Source: Pseudozyma flocculosa PF-1 (lineage: Eukaryota > Basidiomycota > Ustilaginomycetes > Ustilaginales > Ustilaginaceae). Taken from it: a stretch of DNA of 64,000 bases. A model generated the notes under the pieces. The model did not search any database, had not been told where the DNA came from, and saw only the letters and a program-made list of their open reading frames with translations. Of the stretch, positions 1 through 11,074 are shown in pieces (the stretch's first letter is position 1; every line of letters begins with the position of its first letter). The stretch covers positions 62,001-126,000 of the forward strand of contig NW_006920882.1 in the NCBI RefSeq assembly GCF_000417875.1, given 5' to 3'. Both the position numbers and the translations under genes were made by a program.

Positions 1-1072
1 GTTGAGAGGGTGTCAGACGGGCCTCAACGACCATCAACCAGCAACGCGTCCGATCTTCGACGCTGCGGCGTGCTCACACGATGAAGACCATCCGGACGAT
101 CTTGGACAGGACGGGGTAGGCGATGATCAGCGCCGGCTTCCAGCGCGGAGCCGAACCGCGCGGGTAAAAGGCCAAGATCCTCAGGATCAGGGTGAAGTCG
201 CAGAGGAACGGGATCACTGCGGGCGGCAGAAAGCGATGCAGGCCAGCGGCACAGAACGTCAATGGATGCGCACTCCGACCTCGCACGAGGTCAAGGCGTC
301 GATTCAAGGCTCACTCACCCATCGAGAGCGTGATCAGGGTCGTGTAGCGGATGCGATCACTACGCGTCGTCGAAATGACAGAAGGGCAGAAGGTCGGCTC
401 GAGGTCAACCTCTGCTGCCGCCCAGATCGTCGCGATCCCAGGTGCCTGACTCACATGCCGCTCTCTGGCTTGACGACAAGGTCGCGATTCTGGGAGCTGC
501 AAGTGGGTGCGCAAGAAAGGAGAGCGACGCAGCAGGCACGGCGTCAGCAAGGCTCCAACTTGTATGAGCTGCCGCTGTCGAGAAACTCACATGTTGACAG
601 CGGCGGCGGCGATGCAGAGGAGGGATGCCACCAGGAGGATGGCAAAGATGGGCGAGCGTCGGATGCGGGGCGAGGCGATGAAGCCCATGAAGCTGCAGGT
701 GGAGCGAGGCGGGCGCAAGCGAAAGAGGGCGAGGCATACGTTGACGGCGATCAGCGGACGGCGATCGCAGCAGACCTTTCGAGTCGCCTTTGCTCTCCTT
801 CTCGTCTAGGACCGTCGATACCCACGCAATCAGAGAGATGACCGACAAGGTCAAGGTGAGATCTGGAAGACGTCGAGATGGGATAGGCCAAGTACGCGTC
901 GCGTGCGGTCAGCGCGGGTGAGCGCATCAAAGGCCCCGACAGTGACGTGGTGCTTACAGAGGATGATGAAGGCGATGGCGTAGGCGACGGCGCCCTGGTA
1001 TGCCGCCATGGCTGCCGCCGCTTCCGCTGCTGCGTCGGCGGCAGCGTCCCTGCCGATGAGGACCTCAAACAT
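1..1072 (-). CDS. Polytopic membrane protein, 3' end cut by window edge
   Basis: I do not recognise the family. The start ATG at 1072 has a good context (CCGCC before it). Six exons keep one frame: 1072-958, 862-822, 775-591, 496-455, 359-319 and 216-78. Donors are GTAAGC, GTATCG, GTGAGT, GTGAGT, GTGAGT and GTGAGC; the acceptors end in AG, all but one as CAG or TAG. After exon 6 another intron runs off the left edge. The product has an Ala-rich N terminus, then hydrophobic segments at about residues 22-52, 85-112, 130-160 and 165-187, separated by short basic loops (for example PRIRRSP and FYPRGSAPRW). This pattern fits a protein with five to seven membrane spans, a transporter or receptor-like protein. 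Topology and role are inference. Exon chaining in frame across five introns makes the gene itself convincing; the function is unknown. Confidence 0.6.
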
Positions 1073-4000
1073 GGCGGTGGGCAGACCGATTGGCGTGCGG
1101 ACACACCGAAGGCGATGAACGAGTGAAGAGTGGACGAGGCCGTCGGCCGCAGCGAGCGCGGCTTTGATGAGGTGGAAGAGGCTGCACGAGCTTGTCCAGA
1201 TGGGACTTGGATGCCGGAGGAGCGTTCAACAGGGACCGAAGATGGAAGGGAACAACAGGGCGGGCCAGAGGGGAGGATGGATCGGGATGGTAGGGCGGAA
1301 CGAACCGTCATGGCAGAAGAGGCCTGCCTCTTTATAGTAATGGCAAGCCAAGCAGAAGGATGGACAGAGCCTTGAGTCTTGCGGTGTGTCTTGCCCCAGG
1401 GGCGGTCCCGCCCTGGGCCATGCTCAACTTCGGCATCATTGGCGTGGCGGCCTGGGGCTGAAGTCCGACCTCGAAGCATCCCTGCAGCATCCCGGCGAGC
1501 TCAGGTACGAGGCGCTTCCGCAACAGGACCGATAGGAAGTGCTCGACTCGTCTGCCACTCTGATGCAGCCAGAGCAGCTAGCTCTGCCTGCCTGGTATCC
1601 GGGGGGCGAAGTTGGTCAACGTGGCACCTTGGTTGCGGCGACAGTTTCTTTCATGTGCCTGCCTGGCCTGGCGTGAGAAGGAGAGGCGTCGGGTGGCATG
1701 CAACATTGAACGCCAGACGTCGAGGTGGCAGCGATCCGTGCTGGTGGGAGGTGGCTTTTGGGCCGTCTTTTGCTGCTGCCTTGCCGTGACATCGCAGGCC
1801 GACCTGGCTCATACCAGCTGCTTAGCTTGAACGCCTTGCACCGTATTGAACCACACAGGGGCAAGGTGGTCGGGGGTGCGTTCCCGCTCTCTCACGGCAA
1901 AGAAGCGCAAGGAGGAGCTGTGGGCGTGATAGGGTACAACGGGCGGCGTGCGTGCGTGCATGGTGAGCGTTTCCGGTGCTTCTTGCTTCTGTTGAACCCC
2001 TAGCCTGGTTCCTCGCGGCAGCCGTATACCTTCTGCCGGTGTCGCAGTCGGTTGCGGTTGCTTCCGGGAGAACGGATTCGGCACTCTGGCATGGCGTTGA
2101 CAGGGCATCCCCTGCATTCGCACGTACGGTGGCAGCGAGCGAGCGTGCAGGCAGCGCCACCCTCGTGGGCCACCAGCGCCGTATCCGCTGCATGCAGTCC
2201 GCTCAGGAAGCCGCCGCCTCGGCTTTGGTACGCAGACGTCGCAGCTGAGGCTGGACTAGGTTGCCGGGGTAGTCTGTTCGCTCTGCCGGGCCTGCATCTG
2301 CCGGTCCTGGCAGTGTGCGTCTGTGTCGCGGTGGAAGACGATCCCGAAGCTGCAGCGTCGCGCAGCAGCTTGCCAGCAAGAAAGAGGGGCGGTGAGTGCA
2401 TACCCGTCGCTCGTCGATGTCGTCTTTGCCTCGATCGAGAAAGGGCGCCATCGTTTGCACGTTGTCGGAGGGATAGGCCAACGAGCGGGCGGTAGGTTTC
2501 CGCCTCGAATCGACCATCGTCGTAGAAGCGCGAGGGCTCGAGAATTGTCCCGTGTAGGTGGCTTGGAGCCCGTGGGTCAACGGACGCTTGAATGCCTCGA
2601 CGCAAGAGAGCAGGCAAGAAGGGCAGGCGGGCAGGCAGGCAGACGGCGGCGGCCCTCGCTCGGCAGCAAGTGGCGCCGCTCCGTTCCGAAGGGGCATGAC
2701 AGGTGGCTCCATGCACGCGTGCGTGGTTCGTTGTTGGCAGCTGCAACCAGAGTTTGAGCGGCGCCGCAAGGCCAGGCGTGCAAGCAGTCGCAGCTAAGGG
2801 GCACTGCAAAGCTAGCGGCCCAGCACCTCGACGCATGCTCAAGCAGGCAGGCAGGCAGGCAGGTGGATGTATGGTGCGCCTGCTTGCTGGTCGTCGGCGC
2901 CTGCGTGAGAGCGTATCAAGCAGCTAGGGCGGCCACCAGGTGGACCTACACCTCGTCGGATCGCTCGCCCGTCGCGGCGAGCGGCCGAATGCTCGCCTTC
3001 CGTCATGCCGTTGAGCCTTCGGACGGCGACCGTCCTCTAGGCCCACAGCCAGGAGGTATGTATGTAGCTTGCCGTCGTTTCAGAAGCCCCGCGCACCATT
3101 GGTCGTGCAAATCGGCGTAGCTTGTGGCACGGCGGGTAGACGGCCTCGTCCGGAGGCCACAACCGAGCCAGGGCCAGAGGCACGCTCGAGAGCCTTCCAC
3201 GGCCGGCGGCAGCGGGCAGCGGAGAGCTAACCAACGACAGCGCAGCCACCTGCACCGGCTTCTCCGCCCGACACCCCCTGCCTACCTGGCCCTCCTTCCC
3301 TCGACCCGACAAGCGCCGCAGCGAAATGGAGAGAGCTTCGTCGGAAGCACCCCGAGAGTCCAGGCCGGGCCGAAGCAGGGGGTTGCAGCACGTATGTAGG
3401 CCTACACGGCAGGTAGGCAGGCGGGGCAGGGGCTCGACCTGGCCGCGCAGACGTGCGTGCTACGTGCTTGCTGGCGTGGGTCCCTGTGGTGGTGTCGGTG
3501 CCTGCCTGTGCCCTTCACCTGCCTGCTTCGTTACCTCTCGCCACCCCCTTCGTGCTTCCTTGTCGTCGACTATCGCCATCGTCCGCCTCGAGATGGGACG
3601 GAATCGGCCGTGTATGGCCAGAGGCGGGGCCACCAACAGGGCACGGGCAGGTAGGCAGGCAGGTAGGCAGGCAGAGGCAGGAAGAGGCAGGGAGGTCGGG
3701 GTTGCGTGGCGTGCGTGTGCGTGTGACAGCCAGGCGGGGGCTTTTTGACTGCAGGGCAGGCAGGCCTGCTGCCACGCCGCTGCCAAGCCACCACCACCAA
3801 CCTGCAGCGCGGAAGCGGAAGCGGGCCGTCGCCCGTCCTCCACATCGACTGGGGCTCCCCTCATGCTTTCTCGATGGCAGGCGGCCCAGCCAGCCAGCCA
3901 GCCAGGTTGTCAAGCGGGCTGCGCTGCAAGCCATCCTTCCAACCACGACAACTTGCCTTCGATCGCTCGCTCGCTCGCTTGCTGGCACGCTGCCCCGTCT

Positions 4001-4425
4001 CCATTCGATACCACCCTACCTTGGCCGCTCTCTGGTCGACGAACCCGGACGGCGATTCCGCAGACCCACGCCATCGGCCCGACCTCTGCTCGTTGGTTCT
4101 TGGCAGCAGCGGCGACGACGACATCGCCCCCGGCACCTTGTCTTCGGCATCGCCCCGGCGCTCACAGAGCCAAGCAAGCAGGTGGCAGCTTGTAGTCCCT
4201 CTACTGCCTACCTCTGGCTCGGGCCGAAGTTCAAGGGTAACCTTGGTTGCCATCGGACCGCTCCGCCTATCCCGCCGCCTCTGCCGTCTCGTGTATCTCG
4301 GCTTCGCCGACGGCCACCAACTTGCGCGCCCGAACGAGCAACGTCACGCTGGTGTCCTCGTCCCGCGGACATCTCGACACACACGGATCGCCCCATCGCC
4401 GATCTCAATATATTGCCCTGCCGTC
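1073..4425. other. Intergenic region between divergent genes, no gene seen
   Basis: The 3.35 kb between the membrane-protein gene and the sirtuin contains only overlapping GC-driven open frames with no motif and no consistent codon bias. It holds several tetranucleotide repeat tracts of the GGCA, CAGC and TCGC type at 2621-2643, 2843-2863, 3645-3680, 3887-3905 and 3961-3984. The right part (about 3470-4420) is pyrimidine-rich on the plus strand, as expected for the sirtuin promoter and leader. Confidence 0.6.
2843..2863. repeat. GCAG tetranucleotide repeat
   Basis: Five perfect GCAG units in a row. Similar imperfect GGCA tracts lie at 2621-2643 and 3645-3680, so this tetranucleotide recurs in the spacer upstream of the sirtuin. 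Confidence 0.85.
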
Positions 4426-5583
4426 ATGATTTGGTTCCAGACGGCGCTTCACGAGGCCAAGCGGCCCGTCGCCTTGGCCGGAGCCGGACTGAGCGCCGCC
4501 AGTGGCATCCCCACTTTTCGAGGCGCAGGCGGTTGAGTGTCTGGCGGGAGGGTTCCCTCTCCTTTCTCTCTGCTTCGTTCGATTCGATGTCAGGGAAGAA
4601 TGGAGTTTCGCTGATCGCCTGCGCACCTTGCAATTTGCTCCATGGCCCGTCCATGCTCCATCAGGGCTCTGGAGGCAGCACGATGCCCTGTCACTCGCCA
4701 CGCCGTGAGAACGCCTTGCTTCCGCCGTAGTAGCCAGGGCAGCATCTTGCAGCAGCTCGACGCTGAAGCACATTCTCTACCACCCCTGCCTTGCCGCCTT
4801 CATCGATCCAGCGAGGCGTTTCAACGCGACCCGTCAAAGGTCTGGCAGTTCTACCACTACCGCCGGACCGTCTGCCTCGCCGCCAAGCCGAACCCTGCAC
4901 ACATGGCCCTGGCCAAGCTGCTCGCCTCAGGCGACGACGGCTCCTCTTCCTCGACGCCTTCGCTCCGGCAACGGATCATGCCCAAGGCCGAGTCGTTCCA
5001 CCTCATCACCCAAAACGTCGATGGCCTCTCTGGGCGAGCCATGGCCGAGGTGACTGGCACACCGGCGGCCTCCCCCCCGGCGGCGAGCGCCAACGTCCTC
5101 GAAATGCACGGCAACATCTTCAAGACGATCTGCACGCGCTGCCGGCACTCGGAGATGAACTACGACAACCCCATCGCACCCGCCCTCGCGGGCAGCGAGG
5201 ACCTCTCCCAGACCTACCGCGACATCCCGCTCCACGACCTGCCCAGGTGCCGACAGCCCAACGGGGCCGGCACGTGCGACGGTCTGCTTCGACCGGGCGT
5301 CGTCTGGTTTGGAGAGTCGATCCCCCAGCTCGACCAGCTCGAAGCGATCCTCGAGGGCTGCGACCTCATCCTGGTCCTCGGCACCTCGTCAACCGTCTAC
5401 CCGGCCGCCGGGTTCGCACAGCAGGTCAAGCGGAATCGATCGGTGGGCCAGGGCAGGGGCGGCGGCAGGGTGGCCGTCTTCAACATCGACGAGCGCAACG
5501 ACGGCGGCCTCGCAGACTGGCACTTCCAAGGGCCAGTCGAAGAGCTCCTGCCCAAGGCTCTCGGGCTGGATAGTGATCCCTGA
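4426..5583 (+). CDS. SIRT5-type NAD-dependent protein deacylase (class III sirtuin)
   Basis: Three exons, 4426-4531, 4665-4704 and 4812-5583, give 305 residues. The junctions rebuild the family motif GAGGLWRQ and then LATPEAF, matching the order in human SIRT5. Donors are GTTGAG and GTGAGA; acceptors are CAG. Visible motifs are the NAD-binding GAGLSAASGIPTFRGAG (residues 19-35), TQNVDGL, the catalytic His in EMHGN, two zinc Cys pairs (CTRC and CRQPNGAGTC), VVWFGES, and GTSSTVYPA. The FYHYRR segment keeps the Tyr and Arg that in SIRT5 bind succinyl, malonyl and glutaryl lysine, so a desuccinylase-like activity is expected rather than plain deacetylation. The chosen ATG gives no mitochondrial presequence. 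The frame stays open upstream and an in-frame ATG at 3874 would add 184 Arg/Ser-rich residues, so the start is uncertain. The gene converges on the GH5 gene, with 107 bp between stops. Confidence 0.9.
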
Positions 5584-5690
5584 ACACGGGCACGGCGTTT
5601 GGGATTGCTTCCGCGGCATCTATAGAGGTCACCGCCGTCGGTGACGGAGCAAGGACGCGCGGCGAAGACGGCGCGGGCAGATCACGGATC

Positions 5691-7317
5691 TCAGAGCTCG
5701 AGATTGGTCCTGCCCATGTCCCTGACCCAGGGCTTGAAGAAGTTCTCCATGGCGTCGGTCGACCTCCATGCCGACCAGTCCTTGGTGGTGAGCTGCACAG
5801 CGGGGATGCGGGACATGCAAAAGGGGAGACACGGGGATTCGAGGTCAGCAACTTGTCGTCGTCGTCGTCGTCGGCCCGTTGCGTGGAATGTCTATGGCGG
5901 CGGCCGCCGGCACTCACGCCCCAGGTGTCCTCGAACTGCTGCTTGCCCTCGCGGATGCGGTAGCTGCCGGCGAGCGACCACTGGGCCCAGCCGATCTTGT
6001 TCTTGGTGGTCCAGTCGCGGAGGCACTTTTGCAGGGTGACGGACTTGTAGTTGGAGTCGATGGCGTCGCCAAACTCGGTGAGGAGGACGGGGAGGTTGAT
6101 CTTGGGCCTAGGGCAGCCGTAGGGCTCCTCCCACTTGTCGGAGCGGCAGGCGGCGGGCGGGCTCATGCCAACGGCGTTGAAGCCGAAGCGGTAGAAGGCG
6201 GCCTCGAGGAGCGGGCAGTCGTTGAGGTGGCCGTTCTCGGAGTAGAAGTCGCTCTGCTTGTATGCGTGCAGCTCGAGGACGGCCTTGTTGGCCTTGCCGA
6301 AGCTGGTCGACTTGATGTCGGCGATGACGGGCTTGGACGACGTCGTCTTGGGCTTCATGAGGGCCGAGTCGGTCGAGGGGGCGGTGCGGAGGTCGGCCTG
6401 GGTCGTGACGGCCGAGAGGTCGATGTCGTAGTCGAGGCCGCTGAGGGTGATGACGAGGTCCGGGTTGGCGGCGTGGACGAGCTCGGCGGCCTCGCGGACG
6501 TGGTTCCACCAGTTGACCCAGCTGTACTCGAGGCTGTCGTCGAGCTTGCTCTTCCGCAGCTCGTTGCGCAGCGAGATGGTCTGGACGTTGGCGTGGCCCT
6601 TTGCCCACTTGGCCATGTACTGCAGGCCGCGGTGCCACTTTGCCACGTCGAAGTCGCGGTCGCCGAACCAGCCGTTGCCGTCGGTGGCGCCGCAGCACCA
6701 CTGTGCGACCGAGATGTGGTTGTCGAGGTGCATCAGGATGCCCGCCTGCGCCTCGGCCTTGGCGACGTCGGCCAGGATCTGGAGCCGCGTCGTCTGGGCC
6801 GTCCACTGCGGGTTGTGCTTGATGATGTCGTTGGTGACGCGCGTGCCGTTGGCCTCGCCCAGGGCGTGGACCATGGTGTCGCGCAGCGTCACGTCGCGCC
6901 CGTTGTTGGCGTAGATCTCGTCAATCATCTGGATGGCGTACGTGTGGCGCACGAAATTGAAGCCGGCCTCCTTGAGGCGGCCCACGATGGCGCTCAGCGG
7001 CTGGTACTCGAGGCCCTCGGGCAGCATCGACTCGCCCGACATGGGCCAGCTGCGCGCAGGTGGCACCGGGAGGAGGACCAGGAGGGACAAGTGTCAGAAG
7101 GGAAGCCTCAACACCAGGCCGGTCGGCGAAGGGCAACTCACTTTGTACCGGCAAAGATGACCTTCTGGCCATTGGCATTGACAATGTCGCCGCCGCGGGT
7201 GGAAAAGGGACCGTGGGGCCACGAAGAGGCGGCGGCCCTCTTGTCAGGCGTCGAGGGGAGGGCGAGGGCCACGATGGCCGTCGAAAAGAGCAGGCTCAGG
7301 ACGGCGAGGAACTTCAT
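5691..7317 (-). CDS. Secreted glycoside hydrolase family 5 (cellulase-fold) enzyme
   Basis: Three exons on the minus strand, 7317-7142, 7049-5918 and 5792-5691, encode 469 residues. Donors are GTGAGT and acceptors GCAG. An N-terminal signal peptide (MKFLAVLSLLFSTAIVALA) is followed by a KR site near residue 28, a likely propeptide cleavage. The mature part begins with GTNWPMSGES and has the GH5 landmarks: Glu222 in RNELR as acid/base and Glu384 in LLTEFGDA as nucleophile. Intron removal restores GTNWP at the first junction and TWG-LTTKDW at the second. GH5 enzymes of this fungal type cleave beta-glucan or related beta-glycosides outside the cell. The exact substrate cannot be read from sequence. 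A TATAAA lies 111 nt upstream of the ATG. Confidence 0.88.
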
Positions 7318-9445
7318 CTCGTCCCGTGGGCAAGCAAGGGGGCTGAAGTTCGGGAAGGGGGAGGGTGGGGGGTGAGCGGGATACGGATTCGACGACGATG
7401 GGGTGAGAAGCGGGCGGGTAGGTGGTCTTTATAGGGATCTTGTTCCCGTCGTCGAGACGGTGGCAACGTCGGCTTTTCCCGCTGCGGCTCCTCGTCGTGT
7501 GGCCTGCTGCTTCTGCGGGAGCAAGGACCGAGCGGAGATGAGCCGCTCAGACTCGTCTCTTGCTCTTCCTTGCTACACCGCACCGTATACTGTAAGCTGT
7601 GCGGCTGCGAGGGGGGGAGATGGAGGGCCTAAAGTAGCGCCGGCTGACAGGACTCCTTCAGTACCGGGGAAGGTCTCTCCGTGCCGCTCGACGACAACAA
7701 GAGAGGAGCGGTGTCGGCAGGCCTGGCCGTGTGGGGCACCGAACAAACACGGTCATGTTGCGAATACAAAGGTACAGGTACCGTACCTGCCAGACGTCAA
7801 AGATCACCGATGCCATGCTGGACTAGGTCAGACTCTAGTTCAGGGCCGCCTCGTCTACAGTGGTAGCCGAAGCCTATCGTGCATCGAGGCGTCGGTCACC
7901 TCGCCGCTCGTTCACCGCTTGTGTCGGGTACTGTATGGTGCGTTGAGGGCAGGGCGATGGGATACAGCACACCGGCACCGGCACCACTTCATCCCCGGCA
8001 ATCTTTCTCGAGGAAGGAAGAATGGACTCCGGTACGCTGTAGCTGGTGAGTGCTGCTCTGGACGGTGGGTTGAGGAACGCACAAGATTCGGCTAGAGGTC
8101 GCGTGGACGTTGCCTGCCCGAGCTAGGCAGGGCATGGCACTCGATGGTACGGCGTGGTGGCACGGTGTGGTGGCATGGTAGGATGGTAGGTGCTCACCCG
8201 GTGCCGTGAGCGCTCGTCTGTCCTTGGACTGCCACCGCCAAGTACCCATCCCTGGCTGCTCTTGGCGCAGATCGACGTGGACCGCCTGCCATCATCCGCC
8301 AGCAGGCGGGGCGGATATGCGGGGCCGTACCGGTGGAAGGGATCCATCCCGCCCTGCACGAATCTTGCGTCCTTGTCGGCCTGGTCGTACTGGAGTCGCC
8401 GAAGAGGATATCCGTGGATCCCTATGCCGTCCGACGACGACACCGCGGTCATGTCGCAGCTTGTCCGCCACACGCGACCTCTTCCACCCCGACCGACAGA
8501 CGCCCGGCCGAACCTCGCCTAACGGGAAGAGTGCCCTGCCGCTCCTCCTTGTCCCCCTCAGCCCCACCTCGTTGGTGTCCGCGGAAGTGGACCGGTGATT
8601 TCCCCATCCCGCGCTGCCCGCCCTGCCCTCCTTGGCTCGCCATCTCGTTTTCCCCACGCCGCCACGCCGTCTTTGATCTTGGTCAGCTTATAGAACGAAG
8701 AAATCCGTCCTGGCATCGTCGGAGCGGAGGAACAGAAGGTTACAGCCACTTAAGACTGCGATCCATATAGATCCGACGGCGAAAGTGGGAAGCGCAGAGC
8801 GTAGACGGGGACATGCTACATCAGGTCTTGTGCAGGCAGCCCGCATCGTCCGTTTATGCTGTACAGCGAGCGGCACGGCAACCACCGATCCCCTACCAGA
8901 CGACCATGACGGCCACCTACAGTACTCGCCGCAGCCTACCGTAGCCTGCCGTCAGCTGAGCCAGGAAGACAGGCGGAGCCGTACCGCTTTGCATTCTCCG
9001 CACTCCCCCCCCCGCGCCCCGCTCCGCCTGGCATCCCGGCACCCCGCGCCCCGCAGCTGCATACATATTCTCCGGTGCTCCGCCTGCCTGCTTGATCTTC
9101 GGCTTTCGCACACCGACGCCGCCGCGCCTCTGCCGCCGCCGCCGCCTCCGCTTTTCGCCGTCTGTCGGCAATCTTGCGCCTCTCTCCCGGCCGCTCTTCC
9201 TAGTCCCGAGGACACGATGGCCGATCCCCGATCTCAGCCTCCAAAAAAAGCTCAAATCGGGCCAGGGCGGGCAGCATCCGGCCATCTGACCGAGCGACGA
9301 CGGGGGCGGAGCCGTCGCGGCGAGGACAGGCTGGGGATCTGGACCGTCGTCATTCCCTCGACAGATGGGGCGTCCTCTTCTACTTATTTACAACAAACGA
9401 CAAGAGCGCTACGTGGACAACGGCGCAACCGACCGACTGACTGGC
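7318..9445. other. Intergenic region, no gene seen
   Basis: The 2.1 kb between the GH5 start and the ARG1 stop holds the GH5 promoter at its left end. The rest has only short overlapping open frames without motifs. The stretch from about 8930 to 9230 is C-rich on the plus strand and G-rich on the minus strand, probably ARG1 3' flanking sequence. No RNA gene was found. Confidence 0.55.
7428..7433 (-). promoter_or_regulatory. TATA box of the GH5 gene
   Basis: TATAAA on the minus strand, 111 nt before the GH5 start codon, in a suitable position for a pol II core promoter. Assigned by consensus and position only. Confidence 0.5.
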
Positions 9446-11074
9446 TCAGTTGGGTCGGATGGCATACGCCGTCTTGCGGTCGCTCCCGGCCTGGCCGCGC
9501 TCCTGGAGGCCAAGGCCGTACCGCCTGAGGCGGATGGCCTGGACCGTGATGAAGCCCGACGTGGCCGCCGAGTCGAAGCCGCCCTGCTCGTCCATGCTGG
9601 TGAACTTTTCGTCGTACAGCAGCTCCTGGCTCGAGCGGCCCTCGACGATGACGTTGCCCTTGTAGAGCGCCAGCTTGACCTGGCCGTTGACCGTCTTCTG
9701 CGACGCCGGGATGCACGAGCGCACAAACTCGCACTCGGGCGAGAAGAAGAAGCCGTAGTAGAGCTGTTCAGAGAACTTGGTCGTGATGAGCTGGTCGCGC
9801 GTGCGTCGCACCTCGCGGTCGAGCGTCAGGCCCTCGAGGTCGAGGTGCGCCGCGCGCAGGATCGTGGCGCCGGGCGACTCGTAGCAGCCGCGCGACTTGA
9901 CGCCAATGAAGCGGTTCTCGACAATGTCGATGCGGCCGATGCCGTGGGCGCGCGCCAGGGCGTTGAGCGTGAGAAAGACGTCGACGGGGTCCGTGTGCTC
10001 CTTGCCCGTCGAGCCCACCGACACCTTGGTGGGGATGCCCTTGGTGAACTCGATGACAATCTTCTCGGGCGTGTCGGGCGCCTCCTGCGGGCTCTTTGTC
10101 AGCTTCCACATGTCGTTGGGCGGCGTCGTGTTGGGGTCCTCGAGGATGCCGGCCTCGTACGAGATGTGGAACAGGTTCTCGTCGGTCGACCACGGCTTGG
10201 CCTTGGTCTGCGTGACGGGGATGCCCTTGGACTCGGCGTACTCGAGCAGCGCGCTGCGGCCGGCGAAGCGGTTGTAGAACTCTGCGCGAGAGGGGGTGTG
10301 CCAGGGATGTAGCACCACGAGCGTCAGCCGACAGTCGATCCGAGGACACCGTCACACGCCCTCTCGGCGCCAGTGTGTGCCAAACTCACCGGGGTTACGC
10401 CACGGGGCGATGACCTTGATGTCGGGCTTGAGGCCGTAGAAGGCGAGCTCGAAGCGGACCTGGTCGTTGCCCTTTCCGGTGCAGCCGTGGGAGACGTACT
10501 CGCAGCCGGTCTGCTCGGCGGCCTCGATCATGCCGCGGGCGATGACAGGGCGGGCGAGCGAGGTGCCAAGGAGGTAGACGTCCTCGTAGATGGCGTTTGC
10601 CTGGACGGCGGGGAAGATGAGCTCCTCGATAAACTCGCGCTTGAGGTCGGCGAGGATGAAGTCCTTTGCGCCGCACTTGAGCGCCTTGGAGCGGGCAGCC
10701 TCAAAGTCCTCCTCCTGGCCGACGTCGGCCATGAAGGCAATGACATCGTAGCCCTCGTCGATGAGCCATGCGAGGATGGTGGAGGTGTCTGTTGGGTCGG
10801 GGAGGGGCGAGCCAGGGCAGAGCCAGAGCGAGAGGGAGCATGGACCCGAGCAGCAGCAGCGACGGCGGCGGCGGCGGCGGCGGCGGAGGCAAAGTCAAGC
10901 AGACGGTGCGGAGAGAGCAGGGCGGGGGTGTGGAGGAGAGGGCGAGGAGCGAGAAGAACCAAGGTCAGCGCCTGCCGGTCGTGCAGCGGATGCACGACGC
11001 CGCGGGGGTCGAGGATGATTGCCGGACTACTTGCCAAGACCTCCAGAATAGGCGAGGAGCACCTTTCCGGGCAT
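9446..11074 (-). CDS. ARG1: Argininosuccinate synthase
   Basis: This enzyme joins citrulline and aspartate using ATP in the penultimate step of arginine synthesis, in the cytosol. Exons are 11074-11035, 10788-10390 and 10281-9446, giving 424 residues, close to the usual 410-420. Exon 1 encodes only [13 protein letters not shown], the PP-loop pyrophosphatase motif. Exon 2 continues with DTSTILAWL and carries [14 protein letters not shown]; exon 3 begins EFYNRFAGR. The first intron (11034-10789, 246 nt) starts with GCAAGT instead of GT: no GT donor nearby restores the conserved GGLDTS. The second intron (10389-10282) is GTGAGT...GCAG. GTATATC at 11244-11238 (minus) may serve as TATA element. 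The family assignment is very secure. Confidence 0.96.

Noticed and set aside
3453..4730. 425-codon plus-strand open frame over the sirtuin start
   Set aside because: It is in a different frame from the sirtuin exons, overlaps exon 1, and translates to Arg/Pro/Ser low complexity.
5879..7375. 498-codon plus-strand open frame opposite the GH5 gene
   Set aside because: Antisense shadow of the GH5 exons, Val/Gly/Ala/Leu-rich without motifs; the minus strand has the signal peptide, catalytic residues and splice sites.
9446..11074. Reading ARG1 as starting at the internal MADVGQ in exon 2
   Set aside because: This would lose the conserved YSGGLDTS ATP-binding loop, which the upstream exon supplies in frame.
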